Positions 7,527 through 17,329 of a stretch of DNA of 64,000 bases are shown one piece after another (the first letter of the stretch is position 1; every line of letters begins with the position of its first letter). The position numbers were made by a program, and so were the translations under genes. Under the pieces are notes generated by a model. It did not search any database, was not told the origin of the DNA, and worked only from the letters and a program-made list of their open reading frames with translations. This stretch comes from CAYSAQ01 sp964429235 (lineage in GTDB: Bacteria; Margulisbacteria; Riflemargulisbacteria; GWF2-35-9; DYQY01). The stretch spans positions 1-64,000 of the forward strand of contig CAYSAQ010000003.1 of NCBI GenBank assembly GCA_964429235.1, read 5' to 3'.

Positions 7527-10500
7527 ATGCCAAAAAGAACAGACATTCACAAAATACTTATTCTAGGCTCAGGCCCCATTGTTATCGGGCAGGCTTGTGA
7601 GTTTGATTATTCCGGAACACAAGCGGTGAAAGCCCTTAAAGAAGAGGGCTATGAAGTTATTCTTATAAATAGCAATCCAGCATCTATTATGACTGATCCA
7701 GAATTAGCAGATAGTACGTTTATAGAACCAATTACTCCAACAACAGTTGCTAAAATTATTGAACAAGAAAGACCAGATGCGCTACTTCCAACTATGGGTG
7801 GCCAAACAGCTCTTAATACTGCGAAAGCGTTAGTAGAAGATGGCACTCTAGAGAAATATGGAGTTGAGCTAATCGGGGCTAAGTATGACGCAATCCTAAA
7901 AGCAGAAGATAGAGATCTTTTTAAGAAGGCAATGCAGAAGATAGGTGTTGCTACGCCAGCTTCCGATCTCGCGTATACAGTAGAAGATGCTTTAGAAATC
8001 GCAACAAAGATTGGCTATCCACTTATTCTTAGACCAGCATTCACACTTGGTGGAACAGGTGGAGGAATTGCATATAACAGAGAAGAGCTGATAGAGATAG
8101 TAGCAGATGGTATTAACGAAAGTCCGATTAATCAGGTTCTAGTAGAGCAGTCAGTTCTTGGATGGAAAGAATACGAATTAGAAGTAATGAAGGACAGTAA
8201 TGATAATGTAACCATTATTTGTTCTATCGAAAATTTTGATGCAATGGGCGTTCATACTGGAGACAGCATTACTGTAGCTCCTGCACAAACATTAACAGAT
8301 AAAGAATATCAAAGACTTAGAGACTATTCATTGGAAATTATTCGTGAGATTGGCGTTGATTGTGGTGGTAGTAATATCCAGTTCGCAGCAAATCCTAAGA
8401 ACGGAGATGTTATTGTTATCGAGATGAATCCAAGAGTTTCACGTAGTTCGGCGCTAGCTTCTAAAGCAACCGGATTTCCAATAGCAAAAATTGCTGCAAA
8501 ACTAGCAGTAGGATATACATTAGATGAAATACCAAATGATATTACACAAGAGACACTAGCTTCATTCGAGCCTACGCTTGATTATGTTGTTACAAAGATT
8601 CCTAGATTTGCTTTTGAGAAATTCCCTAACGCAGACAGTACGTTAAACACTACTATGAAATCTGTTGGGGAAGCTATGGCTATCGGCAGAACTTTTAAAG
8701 AAAGCATGAATAAAGCACTTCGTTCTATGGAAATAGGACATTATGGCTTCGATAATAAAGGTGACTTTGACTCTAAGTTACTTATGGAAAAGTTAAGAGT
8801 TCCAAATTTTGAAAGAATTTATTATATCAAATTAGCGATGAAACAAGGTATGACTGTCGATGAGATATTTGAGATTACTAAGATTGATCCATGGTTCCTT
8901 AGCCAGCTTCAAGAAATATATTATTTAGAGGTAGAGATAACAAAGGCTGATGATGTTAGCGATGATTTATTAAGGAAAGCAAAACAATTTGGTTTCTCAG
9001 ATAACCATTTAGCACAGATTAGAGGTGTAGATGAGACTGAGATAGCTGCTGTAAGAAAAGAAATGGGTATTAACCCAGTATATAAAATGGTTGATACTTG
9101 TGCTGCAGAGTTTGAGGCAAAAACACCTTATTATTATTCTTCTTATGACCAAGAGGATGAAGTAATTCCATCTGATAATAAAAAAGTAATGGTACTTGGC
9201 GGTGGCCCTAACAGGATCGGACAGGGAATAGAGTTCGATTATTGTTGTGTGCACGCATCACTTGCTATTAAAGATATGGGGCAAGAGTCTATTATGGTTA
9301 ATAGTAATCCTGAAACAGTTAGCACAGATTATGACATTTCGGACAGATTATATTTTGAGCCATTAACTTTTGAAGATGTAATGGCAATTATTGAAAAAGA
9401 AAAACCATCTGGTGTCATAGTCCAATTTGGCGGACAAACACCATTAAAGCTTGCGAATAGATTATTAGAGGCAGGAGCTCCAATTATTGGAACATCTCCA
9501 GCATCAATTGATGCAGCAGAAGACAGAGAACAGTTCGGAGCATTAGTAGATGACCTAGGACTTAAACAGCCAAACAATGGCATAGCAAGAAATATAGACG
9601 AAGCAGTAATAGAGGCATCAAAAGTTGGCTATCCGATAATGGTACGTCCTTCATATGTTCTTGGTGGAAGAGCTATGGAGATTGTTTATGATGAAGAAGA
9701 TTTAAAGAGATATATGACATATGCAGTTGTTGCATCTGAAGATAAGCCAGTATTAATAGATTCTTTCCTCCAGAATGCAGTGGAAGTAGATGTCGATGCT
9801 ATTTCTGATGGTAATGGCTGTGTGATAGCGGGAATTATGGAGCATATCGAAGAAGCAGGAATCCATTCTGGCGACAGTGCTTGTATCTTACCTCCGCAGA
9901 ATCTAAGTGATAATGTGCTTAAAGTAATTAAAGAGCAAACAACGTCGTTAGCAAAAGCGTTAAAAGTTATAGGACTAATGAATATCCAGTTTGCTGTAAA
10001 AGATGAAGAAGTTTATATATTAGAAGTTAATCCTAGAGCATCAAGAACAGTTCCATTTGTTTCTAAAGCAACAGGAATTCCTTGGGCAAAGATGGCAACA
10101 AAAATAATGCTAGGTGAGACAATAAAGAGTTTAGACTTAAAAGAGATGAAGCTTTCATATATCTCAGTAAAAGAGGCAGTGCTTCCTTTTGCTAAGTTTA
10201 CAGGACAAGATACTATTCTTGGACCTGAGATGAAATCTACAGGAGAAGTAATGGGAATCTCTCCATATTTTGGCAATGCATTCGCTAAAGCACAGATAGG
10301 TGCTGGTGAAAAATTCCCTTTATCAGGAACAGCTTTTGTTTCTGTAAGAGATAAGGATAAAGACGGTGTTGTTGATGTAGTTGATGGTCTTATCAAACAA
10401 GGATTCAAAATTGTATCTACTAAAGGAACTGCAAATTTCTTACGGGATAAAGGGTTTGAAGTGGAAGAAGTATTTAAGGTACATGAAGGCAGACCAAATA

Positions 10501-10724
10501 TTACAGACCTTATCAAGAACAAAGACGTAGATTTAATTATTAATACTCCAATAGGAAAAGATGCTGCGACTGATGATAAATATATTCGTCATGCAGCACT
10601 TAAATATAAGATATTTACTGTTACAACCATTTCTGGTGGTAGAGCAGTAGTAGAAGGCGTAAGAAGCGCTAAGTATCACGAGAACCAAGTAAAGAGTCTT
10701 CAAGAGCACTACAAAGACAACTAG
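7527..10724 (+). CDS. carB: Carbamoyl-phosphate synthase large subunit CarB
   Basis: The 1065-residue synthetase subunit makes carbamoyl phosphate from bicarbonate, ammonia (delivered by CarA from glutamine) and two ATP, feeding pyrimidine and arginine synthesis. Full family length is present: a first ATP-grasp half starting LILGSGPIVIGQACEFDYSG, an oligomerisation region, a second half starting VLGGGPNRIGQGIEFDYC, and a C-terminal MGS-like allosteric domain (about residues 930-1060). Metal/ATP-binding motifs VIEMNPRVSRSSAL and ILEVNPRASRTVPF are intact in the two halves. carA is not adjacent and not in the window. The gene is transcribed from a nearly leaderless promoter. The pyrimidine genes pyrK and pyrD lie 25 kb downstream. 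Confidence 0.97.
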   Translation: MPKRTDIHKILILGSGPIVIGQACEFDYSGTQAVKALKEEGYEVILINSNPASIMTDPELADSTFIEPITPTTVAKIIEQERPDALLPTMGGQTALNTAKALVEDGTLEKYGVELIGAKYDAILKAEDRDLFKKAMQKIGVATPASDLAYTVEDALEIATKIGYPLILRPAFTLGGTGGGIAYNREELIEIVADGINESPINQVLVEQSVLGWKEYELEVMKDSNDNVTIICSIENFDAMGVHTGDSITVAPAQTLTDKEYQRLRDYSLEIIREIGVDCGGSNIQFAANPKNGDVIVIEMNPRVSRSSALASKATGFPIAKIAAKLAVGYTLDEIPNDITQETLASFEPTLDYVVTKIPRFAFEKFPNADSTLNTTMKSVGEAMAIGRTFKESMNKALRSMEIGHYGFDNKGDFDSKLLMEKLRVPNFERIYYIKLAMKQGMTVDEIFEITKIDPWFLSQLQEIYYLEVEITKADDVSDDLLRKAKQFGFSDNHLAQIRGVDETEIAAVRKEMGINPVYKMVDTCAAEFEAKTPYYYSSYDQEDEVIPSDNKKVMVLGGGPNRIGQGIEFDYCCVHASLAIKDMGQESIMVNSNPETVSTDYDISDRLYFEPLTFEDVMAIIEKEKPSGVIVQFGGQTPLKLANRLLEAGAPIIGTSPASIDAAEDREQFGALVDDLGLKQPNNGIARNIDEAVIEASKVGYPIMVRPSYVLGGRAMEIVYDEEDLKRYMTYAVVASEDKPVLIDSFLQNAVEVDVDAISDGNGCVIAGIMEHIEEAGIHSGDSACILPPQNLSDNVLKVIKEQTTSLAKALKVIGLMNIQFAVKDEEVYILEVNPRASRTVPFVSKATGIPWAKMATKIMLGETIKSLDLKEMKLSYISVKEAVLPFAKFTGQDTILGPEMKSTGEVMGISPYFGNAFAKAQIGAGEKFPLSGTAFVSVRDKDKDGVVDVVDGLIKQGFKIVSTKGTANFLRDKGFEVEEVFKVHEGRPNITDLIKNKDVDLIINTPIGKDAATDDKYIRHAALKYKIFTVTTISGGRAVVEGVRSAKYHENQVKSLQEHYKDN

Positions 10725-10760
10725 TTTTTTTCTTTATAACTGAATTTTTTTTACTATAGT

Positions 10761-10777
10761 TTCGATATATTTATATG
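10761..10777 (+). promoter_or_regulatory. Start-proximal box CGATATATT-N3-ATG
   Basis: CGATATATT (10763-10771) lies exactly 3 nt before ATG 10775. The same block with the same spacing occurs before ATG 37068, ATG 59285 and, on the minus strand, the ATG at 28754. The CGATA core resembles a sigma-28 -10 element, and no Shine-Dalgarno exists. Confidence 0.55.
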
Positions 10778-11524
10778 CGTAATAAACTTATTGCTATTGA
10801 TTCAATCAAAATGCTTTTTCAAAGGCTAGGAATTGGTCTCGATATATATGTAACTGATGATCCTGAGTACTTTGTGTCACTTGAGGGTGATAGCGTGTAT
10901 ATAGAACTTCCTTCTGGTACCGAAGTAACTGAGCTACAGTTGTATATAAAAACACGTTTAGGCAATGTTGCTAATAGTATTAACACTGCAGATGATTTAG
11001 TTAATGAATTTGATAATGCATTACATCGATATTTTACTAAGCCACTTGAGAAGTCTATTCGTAAACAGCTTAAAAATGCACAGCGTAATTTACCTGAGAT
11101 TATGCCAAAAGAGCTTATTCATACTAAAACAAGCAAAGGAAGCAGTATAGATAGAACTAAAGTTGAGTTTATGCTAAGAAAGAAACAAACACGAGAAGTT
11201 GGCAGTCATCAAATGCTATGTGATAATTTTACAAGTCACCCATACTGTGCTTTTACATTAGAAGCTAACCTCAAAGAGGCTACAAATTATAAAGCAGGAT
11301 TTGCCCTAGGAGGAGCTGAAGGTAGTGCTTATAGAATGGTATTTTCTCAGGCAGTTCCACTGAATGTTATCAGCCAAATGTTTGATTTAACAGAAAACAG
11401 TGAAGAGTTCCACGATAAGTTTCTGTTTGCTATGGTTAGTTTAGATTTTGAGGACTTTTTCTCGTATTTTTTAGAGACTCTAAATAATTTACTTTCAGAA
11501 TCACAACTAGTAACTACTTCTTAA
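10775..11524 (+). CDS. Unknown protein (249 aa), conserved MRNKLIAID N-terminus
   Basis: A 249-residue soluble protein of unknown family. It begins MRNKLIAIDSIKML, a start shared in pattern (M-[RQ]-x-K-[LI]-[IV]-[AS]-[ILV]) with genes at 28754 (minus), 37068 and 59285, which also share the upstream CGATATATT block. The middle is basic and Lys/Gln-rich (about residues 85-135) and the C-terminus is helical and acidic with many Phe residues (DKFLFAMVSLDFEDFFSYFLETLNNLL). There is no signal peptide or membrane segment. It stands alone between carB and ttcA, 50 bp from carB and with its own predicted leaderless start. A regulated motility or surface-related role would fit a sigma-28-like start, but this is inference. 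Confidence 0.72.
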   Translation: MRNKLIAIDSIKMLFQRLGIGLDIYVTDDPEYFVSLEGDSVYIELPSGTEVTELQLYIKTRLGNVANSINTADDLVNEFDNALHRYFTKPLEKSIRKQLKNAQRNLPEIMPKELIHTKTSKGSSIDRTKVEFMLRKKQTREVGSHQMLCDNFTSHPYCAFTLEANLKEATNYKAGFALGGAEGSAYRMVFSQAVPLNVISQMFDLTENSEEFHDKFLFAMVSLDFEDFFSYFLETLNNLLSESQLVTTS

Positions 11525-11540
11525 TACTAAGCATTTCTTT

Positions 11541-11546
11541 TATAAT
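11541..11546 (+). promoter_or_regulatory. ttcA -10 box, leaderless
   Basis: Perfect TATAAT ending 6 nt before ATG 11553, so transcription is expected to begin at the start codon. No Shine-Dalgarno is present. Confidence 0.65.
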
Positions 11547-11552
11547 GACTCT

Positions 11553-12293
11553 ATGGAACAAACTAGGGCACTTCAAACAAAACTAAATCGTAAAATAGGT
11601 AAGCTTATCATAGAGCGTGATTTGATTTCTGATGGAGATAAAATCCTGATAGGATTGTCTGGAGGAAAAGATAGCTGGGCCCTTTGTTATTTCCTAAAAG
11701 AATTTCGAAAAAAAGCTCCTATTAGCTTTGAACTAGTTGTTTGTACGTTAGATGTTTATTTTACTGATGAACAAAAGAAGCAGTTACAAGCTGGAATAGA
11801 TAAGCTTGGCCTTGAGTATGTGCTTTATGAAAATAAAGTGTTAGAGATAGTGGAAGAAAAACGAAGAGAAGGTTCAAACTATTGCTCGTTTTGTGCCAGA
11901 ATGAGAAGAGCATATTTATATGAAGCTGCAACAAAGCTCGGATGTAACAAGGTAGCTTTAGGGCATCATTTAGACGACGCCATTGAGACCTACGTAATGA
12001 ATATTTTCTATCAAGGGAAGACCATTGGCATGCCGGCTAAGCTAAAAGCTTCTAATGTGGAAGGAATCGAGCTTATAAGGCCATTGCTATTCTGTCTTGA
12101 GGAAGATATTGATGGCTTTTCCAGGCAACAAGGGTTTTCTATAGTTAAATGCAATTGCGAAGATACAGTAAAGACAGATAAAAGACGTCAGTATGTTAAG
12201 AAGTTTTTGGCTGATTTAGAACAAGATACAGAAGGTACTAAACAGACAATAATCACAGCTATGCAGAATGTAGTTTCAGAGCATATATTTTAA
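11553..12293 (+). CDS. ttcA: tRNA 2-thiocytidine biosynthesis protein TtcA family
   Basis: A 246-residue PP-loop ATPase that adenylates and thiolates tRNA (cytidine 32 in the characterised TtcA), using an oxygen-sensitive 4Fe-4S cluster. The PP-loop is GLSGGKDSWALC (about residues 34-45). The cluster cysteines are visible as YCSFCARMRR (CxxC) and later KCNCED, and the conserved LGHHLDDAIETYVMN motif is present. The length is slightly shorter than E. coli TtcA (about 310) because N- and C-terminal extensions are missing. Related members thiolate U54 or act in other modifications, so the exact position modified is inferred. It is predicted to be translated from a leaderless mRNA. It converges with the LysM gene, leaving only 14 bp. 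Confidence 0.88.
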   Translation: MEQTRALQTKLNRKIGKLIIERDLISDGDKILIGLSGGKDSWALCYFLKEFRKKAPISFELVVCTLDVYFTDEQKKQLQAGIDKLGLEYVLYENKVLEIVEEKRREGSNYCSFCARMRRAYLYEAATKLGCNKVALGHHLDDAIETYVMNIFYQGKTIGMPAKLKASNVEGIELIRPLLFCLEEDIDGFSRQQGFSIVKCNCEDTVKTDKRRQYVKKFLADLEQDTEGTKQTIITAMQNVVSEHIF

Positions 12294-12307
12294 ATTACCT
12301 TTTAGGC

Positions 12308-14101
12308 CTAAGGAACTTCATAATTTATAAATTTCTTTTGTATTAATGTTGCATAATTAGCCTCCCATGGTTTCGGTACCTTTCTAAAAAAATGCTCTAG
12401 ATTAGAAAAATAAAAGGAAGTACCCCTATTAAGAATAAGGTATTTATCGTCTTTATCTTTAACTAATATTCCCCAATGACTAGATCCACTACCAGTCAAT
12501 GAACAATGATTTGTATGAAAAGCAGTTCCAACTTTATAATTTACATCATTGATGTTTTTGATTAATTCTGGCACATCTTTCCTTACTTTTGTTCGTTTAT
12601 TTGGATTCATGCCAACAATGCTGGTTTTATAATCCCAACAGTCTGCTTTATCTTTCCCTGTGCGTTTTGCTTTATCGCCTCCGATATATTCATTAAACTT
12701 CCCAGTCATTATAGACGCATTAGCCCGATTAATAATATCTCGACTATCTTCACTAAAATAATTTGGATTAAACCCAATGTGGAGACCTCTTTTGCCGGGG
12801 ATTATCGCTAGCATAGACGTATTTTGTTTTTTTATACCTGGAATGTCTGGAAAATCGTCTATTAGCTCGTTCATTAATCCTTCAAATATATTGCCATTTT
12901 TTGTTAATTGAAGATAACTCCCAATGTTTCTTCTTAAACTTGGACCTTCACCTCCATCCCAAATAAGTTCATTTGTTTCTTTATCAGATTTAATTGTATT
13001 TTCTATCATAAATTGTTCAGCTTTTTTTTTATCACCAACACTAAGCCAGTGAAAATATAATGCCTTTTGTAGGGAGACTATTTGTGTTTTTGATAAAGGA
13101 TATCGACGTGAGTTTACTTTAAAAGAGTCGAGTTGTTCATTATTTCCCGAATTCGGTTTTACGTTAGGTGATACCTTCTGAGAACTAACCATGAAGCTAT
13201 TTTGGATCAGTTCATTTACAAGTTTAAGATCTGTAAAAATATTTTTTAGTTCACTCGGTGTAAAAGGAAGTTCCGTTTTTAAAGCAGGAGAAACATCTTC
13301 TACTTCTTTTTTTTCAACTAAATCCACTGGTGGGACCTTAGGATCAATGGTTAATTTAGGTATTTCATCTAATAATTGTTTTCTAAATACTTTCAATAAA
13401 ACAGGCAATGCTTCTTTTAATGTATTCTTATTTGTAATTTGTTTTAGGAATTTTTTAACAGATTTCCCATATATTCCATCCCATATGCCAGAATGATTTT
13501 TATTTTGTTTATTAAATAGTTTAATGGGATTCTCATTATTTTTTTTTATCAATAATAACAATATTGATTCTTGTATATCGCATACTTGAGGGTTAGTTAA
13601 ACCATTATTTATATTTATTGTTGATAGTGTAGACTCCAGTTTTTTTATTTTTTCTTTGTCAGATAGTTTTGTATTATTAGCTATTTCCCCTAGAGCTACG
13701 TCTTTTATTGGTGGACGATTATCTTTTGTAGGTAAAGTTGCAGTTGATTTTTGATTAGAATCATTACTCGTCTTATTAGGCACATACAATACTTGGCCAT
13801 TCTGGATCAGTACATCTTCTAGTAGGTTGTTTATTTCTCTTAAGTATACGGCATTAGTGCCATACATTTTTGCAATAAGGTTTAATGATATGTCGGTATC
13901 AGTATTAACATTATGGCTACTGAAACCAGGTATTTTGAGATTATCACCAGTGTTAATATGGTCAGCGTCTTTTATTTGTGTATTTAATTTTTTTAAGTCA
14001 TTAATACTGACTTTAAAACGTTTAGCAATTCTTGATAGCATGTCACCTGGTTTTATTTTATAATTAGCCATGCCTTGTGAAGTAGTTATAGGGGTAGTCA
14101 A
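12308..14101 (-). CDS. Double-LysM protein with C-terminal Cys-His-Asn peptidase-like domain
   Basis: A 597-residue protein. Two LysM modules occupy about residues 13-60 (YKIKPGDMLSRIAKRFKVS, then IKDADHINTGDNLKIP) and 65-110. A Lys/Asn/Thr-rich linker and a helical middle follow. The last 160 residues contain ADCWDYK, then SSHWGILVKD and LILNRGTS, in Cys-His-Asn order as in NlpC/P60- or papain-like folds; catalytic assignment is my inference. No Sec signal is visible although LysM normally binds peptidoglycan, so export may use another route or the protein may be cytoplasmic or phage-like. I chose the TTG start at 14101 because AAGGAG lies about 8 nt upstream; an in-frame ATG lies 10 codons further. 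A SigB-like promoter (14148-14173) precedes it, and it diverges from the coiled-coil gene. Confidence 0.8.
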   Translation of the reverse strand: MTTPITTSQGMANYKIKPGDMLSRIAKRFKVSINDLKKLNTQIKDADHINTGDNLKIPGFSSHNVNTDTDISLNLIAKMYGTNAVYLREINNLLEDVLIQNGQVLYVPNKTSNDSNQKSTATLPTKDNRPPIKDVALGEIANNTKLSDKEKIKKLESTLSTININNGLTNPQVCDIQESILLLLIKKNNENPIKLFNKQNKNHSGIWDGIYGKSVKKFLKQITNKNTLKEALPVLLKVFRKQLLDEIPKLTIDPKVPPVDLVEKKEVEDVSPALKTELPFTPSELKNIFTDLKLVNELIQNSFMVSSQKVSPNVKPNSGNNEQLDSFKVNSRRYPLSKTQIVSLQKALYFHWLSVGDKKKAEQFMIENTIKSDKETNELIWDGGEGPSLRRNIGSYLQLTKNGNIFEGLMNELIDDFPDIPGIKKQNTSMLAIIPGKRGLHIGFNPNYFSEDSRDIINRANASIMTGKFNEYIGGDKAKRTGKDKADCWDYKTSIVGMNPNKRTKVRKDVPELIKNINDVNYKVGTAFHTNHCSLTGSGSSHWGILVKDKDDKYLILNRGTSFYFSNLEHFFRKVPKPWEANYATLIQKKFINYEVP

Positions 14102-14147
14102 AATAAATTCTCCTTTATATTAATATATTATTATCATTATTATTTAT

Positions 14148-14173
14148 ATGCCCTAGAGTTTCAATTTTTAAAC
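14148..14173 (-). promoter_or_regulatory. SigB-like promoter GTTTAA-N14-GGGCAT for the LysM gene
   Basis: On the minus strand GTTTAA (14173-14168), 14-bp spacer and GGGCAT (14153-14148) precede the TTG start by about 46 nt. It is divergent from the similar promoter at 14221-14245. Confidence 0.5.
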
Positions 14174-14220
14174 ATTAAGCAAGATAAAAATGTAATACAT
14201 ATTTAGAGTAAATATCTTAC

Positions 14221-14245
14221 GTTTATTAGTTGGATAAGTGGGCAT
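14221..14245 (+). promoter_or_regulatory. SigB-like promoter GTTTAT-N13-GGGCAT for the coiled-coil gene
   Basis: GTTTAT (14221-14226), 13-bp spacer and GGGCAT (14240-14245), 21 nt before ATG 14267. The block from GTTTAT to the Shine-Dalgarno is also visibly similar in sequence to 6544-6592. Confidence 0.5.
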
Positions 14246-14266
14246 AACTAAATCAGGGAGTAAATA

Positions 14267-17200
14267 ATGGTAAGTTTTAATGATATGCAATATGTAGCGG
14301 GCAACTCCAGTTCTTCGAAGAAGATGGAGGAAGAGGCATTACTCCAAAAGCTAATAGATAAAAATACGGCTCAGAAAAACCAAGAGAAGGCCTTAAAAGA
14401 GGCAATGCAACAGCAAAAAGCTTCTGACGCTAAGAAGTTTGAAGGTATAAAAACTAAATATCAAACAGAATTCAAGGCTTTGGAGCAGGTATCTAAACAG
14501 CTCAATGTGAAGGTTCAAGACCTAACCAGTAATTTAATAAAAGACACATTGTCATCACTTACTGGCACACAGAAAGAAGTAGTTCAGAACTTATTAAAAC
14601 AAGACAATTTGTCTCTGCTCAAACAAGAGTACAGTAATTATCAGCTCAAGAATAAAGGTGTAGAGCAAGAGTTTTCTAAAGAGATGAAGCTTATGGAGAG
14701 CATTGCTAAAGTTCTACGAATGCCTGTAGATCAATTAAGATCAACTGATGTTCAGAAATTTATGCAGACAGTTCAAAAATCAGCAGCAAGCGGACATTTG
14801 GGCGAGGAGATGATAGACCAAATTGCAAAGGAAATGGGCATTCCTAAGGAGCAGATAAGTTCCAAAGAACTTAAACAGCTTATGAGCTTGTTCAAACAAG
14901 GTGCTTTTATTCCAAAAAAGACAGCAGTCCAGCCAAAAGTAATTCAGCAAAAAGGTGGAGAGACAAAAACAGACGCTAAGTTAGATAAGTTAGAAGCCAG
15001 GCAGGAAGAAATCCAGACAATATTAGATAAGCTTAAAGGTAAGCAGGGAGATGCATTAAATAAACTAAGTAATAATAACCAAGAGAGTCAGAAAGTATTA
15101 GACAAACAAGTTAAAACTCTTGAGGGGAAGATGGGGGAACTAGAGCAGAACTTGCAGGAGCTAAAGGGCCAGATTAAGAAAACATTAAACCCAGAAAAGA
15201 AAACTCAACTAGAGGAACGTAAAAACGAACTTGAATCACAAGTAAAGGACCTTAAGGGAAGCTTGAAGGGTTTGCAAAAACAACAAGGTGCGAAAAAGTC
15301 CAATATGGATCAGATTCGTGGGAAGCACGAAAAAGCATCAACTCCAGATGCTGAACTTAAGCAAATTGGGACAAGATTGAAAGAATTAACAAATTTAGAG
15401 AAAGAGCTAACAACAAAGCTAGATAAAGCGACTAATGAAAATCAGTTAAGTAAAATACAAGAGAAACTGGGTAGTGTAACGCAAGAGAAGGAAGCACTTT
15501 CAAAACATGCTGATCAGCTAAATAAAGATAATATTGATAAGAAACCTACTAAGCCGCTGAAAAATATCCCTGAAAAGAAGGTTGTTGCTGAAAAGATTAC
15601 AGTTAATGATGCTGTAATGAAAGAGGTTTCATCAAAATTGAAATTATTAGAAGCAGAGCTTAGATTCCAAGAGGTTTTTGAGAAAGAGATTAACGAACAA
15701 TCTTCTAAAGACATCAAAGAAAAGGTTTCCGAGATTAAGACTATATTAAAAGAGCTTGTTGAAGTGAAGGATGAGTTTTCAAAATTGAAAACACTGGACG
15801 ATAAACAGAGGCTTAATTCATTAAAGCATTTATTGAAGAATGTAAAGAATGGTCAGCTAAAATCTAAGATAGAGAGTATCGTTAAACAGCAGTTTAAGGC
15901 TGTTGAATTAATAGAGCAAATGGCATCAGGCGCTAAGCAAGAGATAACAGATGCGGAAGCATTATTGCTTTCAGGTACAGATATAGATGATCTTTCGGAA
16001 GAAGGTTTGAGCAATGTTCTGAAAGCTATTGGCGGCAAATTAGATCAACTTAATATAAGCGTGAAATCAATGGGAGCGCTTAAACAGTCCATGAAAAATG
16101 AAACAAAAGAAATGAAAGATAAGCGAGAGGGACTTATAAGTACTCTTAAGTCGATTGTCGGCAATAGAAGTAAAGGTAGTGTAGGAGTTAAAGAGATCAG
16201 AGCTCTTTTTAATACTGGCAAATTAGGACAAGAGGCAGTTGAGCAGTTAATGAATCAATTTGAGGATTTACAAAGCACAGAGTCTCAAGTGCAGTTTGTA
16301 TTATTACTGAGAGACTTGTTTGGGCAGGACGTAAATGCTTTTAAAATGATTTTGAGTTTGTTGGTTAAAGAAGGCAAGATAGACGAATCTTTTGCAGAAG
16401 AAGAGTTTGGTGTTGTTTTGACCAAAGATGGAGCCTTTAAAGGTGATCCAGTAAAAGAACAAGCGTTGGATGTTTTGAAGAGCCTTACTAAACTAACGCC
16501 AGAGATGATAGCCAATAGTGAAGGTCTTCAGCAAATGATTAGAAAAGGTAGATTAGATAGGAAAATGTTCCAAAAATTATTTAAACAAGAGGTTTCTGAA
16601 GATGCTTGGGATTATGGCGTAGTAGCTTTTAATAAAAGCAATGTTGGCGTTCTTAAAGAACGAGCAGATATAAATAGCTTTGAGAATTTTTATAACTTAA
16701 TGGAAAGATTTTCTAATGGAAATGATGACGATGCTAGAGAAATTGCCGAACTGTTCCTTACTTGTAAGAATTTTTCTAACTATCAGCGCGAATTAGTTTC
16801 TTTCTTTATTAGTGAGTTTGAAGAGTTTTTTATTGACCCTGATTTCCATTTATTTGATTTGTATCAGAAGTATATGGATGGCAGCGTCTATTCACAGCTT
16901 TTAGAAGATAAACGAGAAGAGCTTGCTCTTGCAGTTATGCTTAGAATGGTAAAAAGTTTTGAGGGACCAGGCAAACATCAGAAATTTAGTCAGCTAATGG
17001 GTATGTCTAAGTTGGAAGAAGACTCTATGGAGTTTATTAGAAGCGTGGAAGTGCTAGAGTATTATTTCACTAATGGAGGAACTGTAAAAAACGATTTCCT
17101 TGATATAAGTAAAGAGCTGCGATTGTTTGACAATGTTACAGAATGGGATGAAGAGCTACAGGCAGAGATTGATGAGAGCACTATTTCTAAGTTGGTTACA

Positions 17201-17281
17201 GGATACCGCAAACCAGTTAAGAAAGTTGCAAGAGTTAAGCTCGGCAAGCTTTCTGATAGACTTAAGCAAAAGAAAAAATAA
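14267..17281 (+). CDS. Giant coiled-coil protein (1004 aa), unknown
   Basis: A 1004-residue, very Lys/Glu/Gln-rich protein that I do not recognise. About residues 20-130 and 230-460 show strong heptad character (for example LEARQEEIQTILDKLKGKQ), consistent with long coiled coils. From about residue 620 to 980 the sequence becomes a globular helical domain rich in Phe and Leu (QFVLLLRDLFGQDVNAF; ELFLTCKNFSNYQRELVSFF), followed by a basic tail ending LKQKKK. There is no signal peptide or transmembrane segment. The gene diverges from the LysM/peptidase gene and both have SigB-like promoters and good Shine-Dalgarno sites (AGGGAG here), suggesting co-regulation. A structural or scaffold role is a guess; domain detection by structure prediction would be the way to identify the C-terminal domain. 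Confidence 0.78.
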   Translation: MVSFNDMQYVAGNSSSSKKMEEEALLQKLIDKNTAQKNQEKALKEAMQQQKASDAKKFEGIKTKYQTEFKALEQVSKQLNVKVQDLTSNLIKDTLSSLTGTQKEVVQNLLKQDNLSLLKQEYSNYQLKNKGVEQEFSKEMKLMESIAKVLRMPVDQLRSTDVQKFMQTVQKSAASGHLGEEMIDQIAKEMGIPKEQISSKELKQLMSLFKQGAFIPKKTAVQPKVIQQKGGETKTDAKLDKLEARQEEIQTILDKLKGKQGDALNKLSNNNQESQKVLDKQVKTLEGKMGELEQNLQELKGQIKKTLNPEKKTQLEERKNELESQVKDLKGSLKGLQKQQGAKKSNMDQIRGKHEKASTPDAELKQIGTRLKELTNLEKELTTKLDKATNENQLSKIQEKLGSVTQEKEALSKHADQLNKDNIDKKPTKPLKNIPEKKVVAEKITVNDAVMKEVSSKLKLLEAELRFQEVFEKEINEQSSKDIKEKVSEIKTILKELVEVKDEFSKLKTLDDKQRLNSLKHLLKNVKNGQLKSKIESIVKQQFKAVELIEQMASGAKQEITDAEALLLSGTDIDDLSEEGLSNVLKAIGGKLDQLNISVKSMGALKQSMKNETKEMKDKREGLISTLKSIVGNRSKGSVGVKEIRALFNTGKLGQEAVEQLMNQFEDLQSTESQVQFVLLLRDLFGQDVNAFKMILSLLVKEGKIDESFAEEEFGVVLTKDGAFKGDPVKEQALDVLKSLTKLTPEMIANSEGLQQMIRKGRLDRKMFQKLFKQEVSEDAWDYGVVAFNKSNVGVLKERADINSFENFYNLMERFSNGNDDDAREIAELFLTCKNFSNYQRELVSFFISEFEEFFIDPDFHLFDLYQKYMDGSVYSQLLEDKREELALAVMLRMVKSFEGPGKHQKFSQLMGMSKLEEDSMEFIRSVEVLEYYFTNGGTVKNDFLDISKELRLFDNVTEWDEELQAEIDESTISKLVTGYRKPVKKVARVKLGKLSDRLKQKKK

Positions 17282-17329
17282 CTTCTCAATATTGATTCAT
17301 AATTAATTATTGCCTTTTAGGCATTATAA

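Noticed and set aside
10741..10768. Full sigma-28 promoter (TAAAGTTT-N11-GCCGATAA) before 10775 and its relatives
   Set aside because: Only the CGATA core is conserved among the four loci; the -35 positions match at most 5-6 of 8 at two loci and not at the others. Kept as a start-proximal box only.
12299..12312. Terminator between ttcA and the LysM gene
   Set aside because: TTAGGCCTAA is a 10-bp palindrome without loop or U-tract, so it cannot form a normal terminator hairpin.
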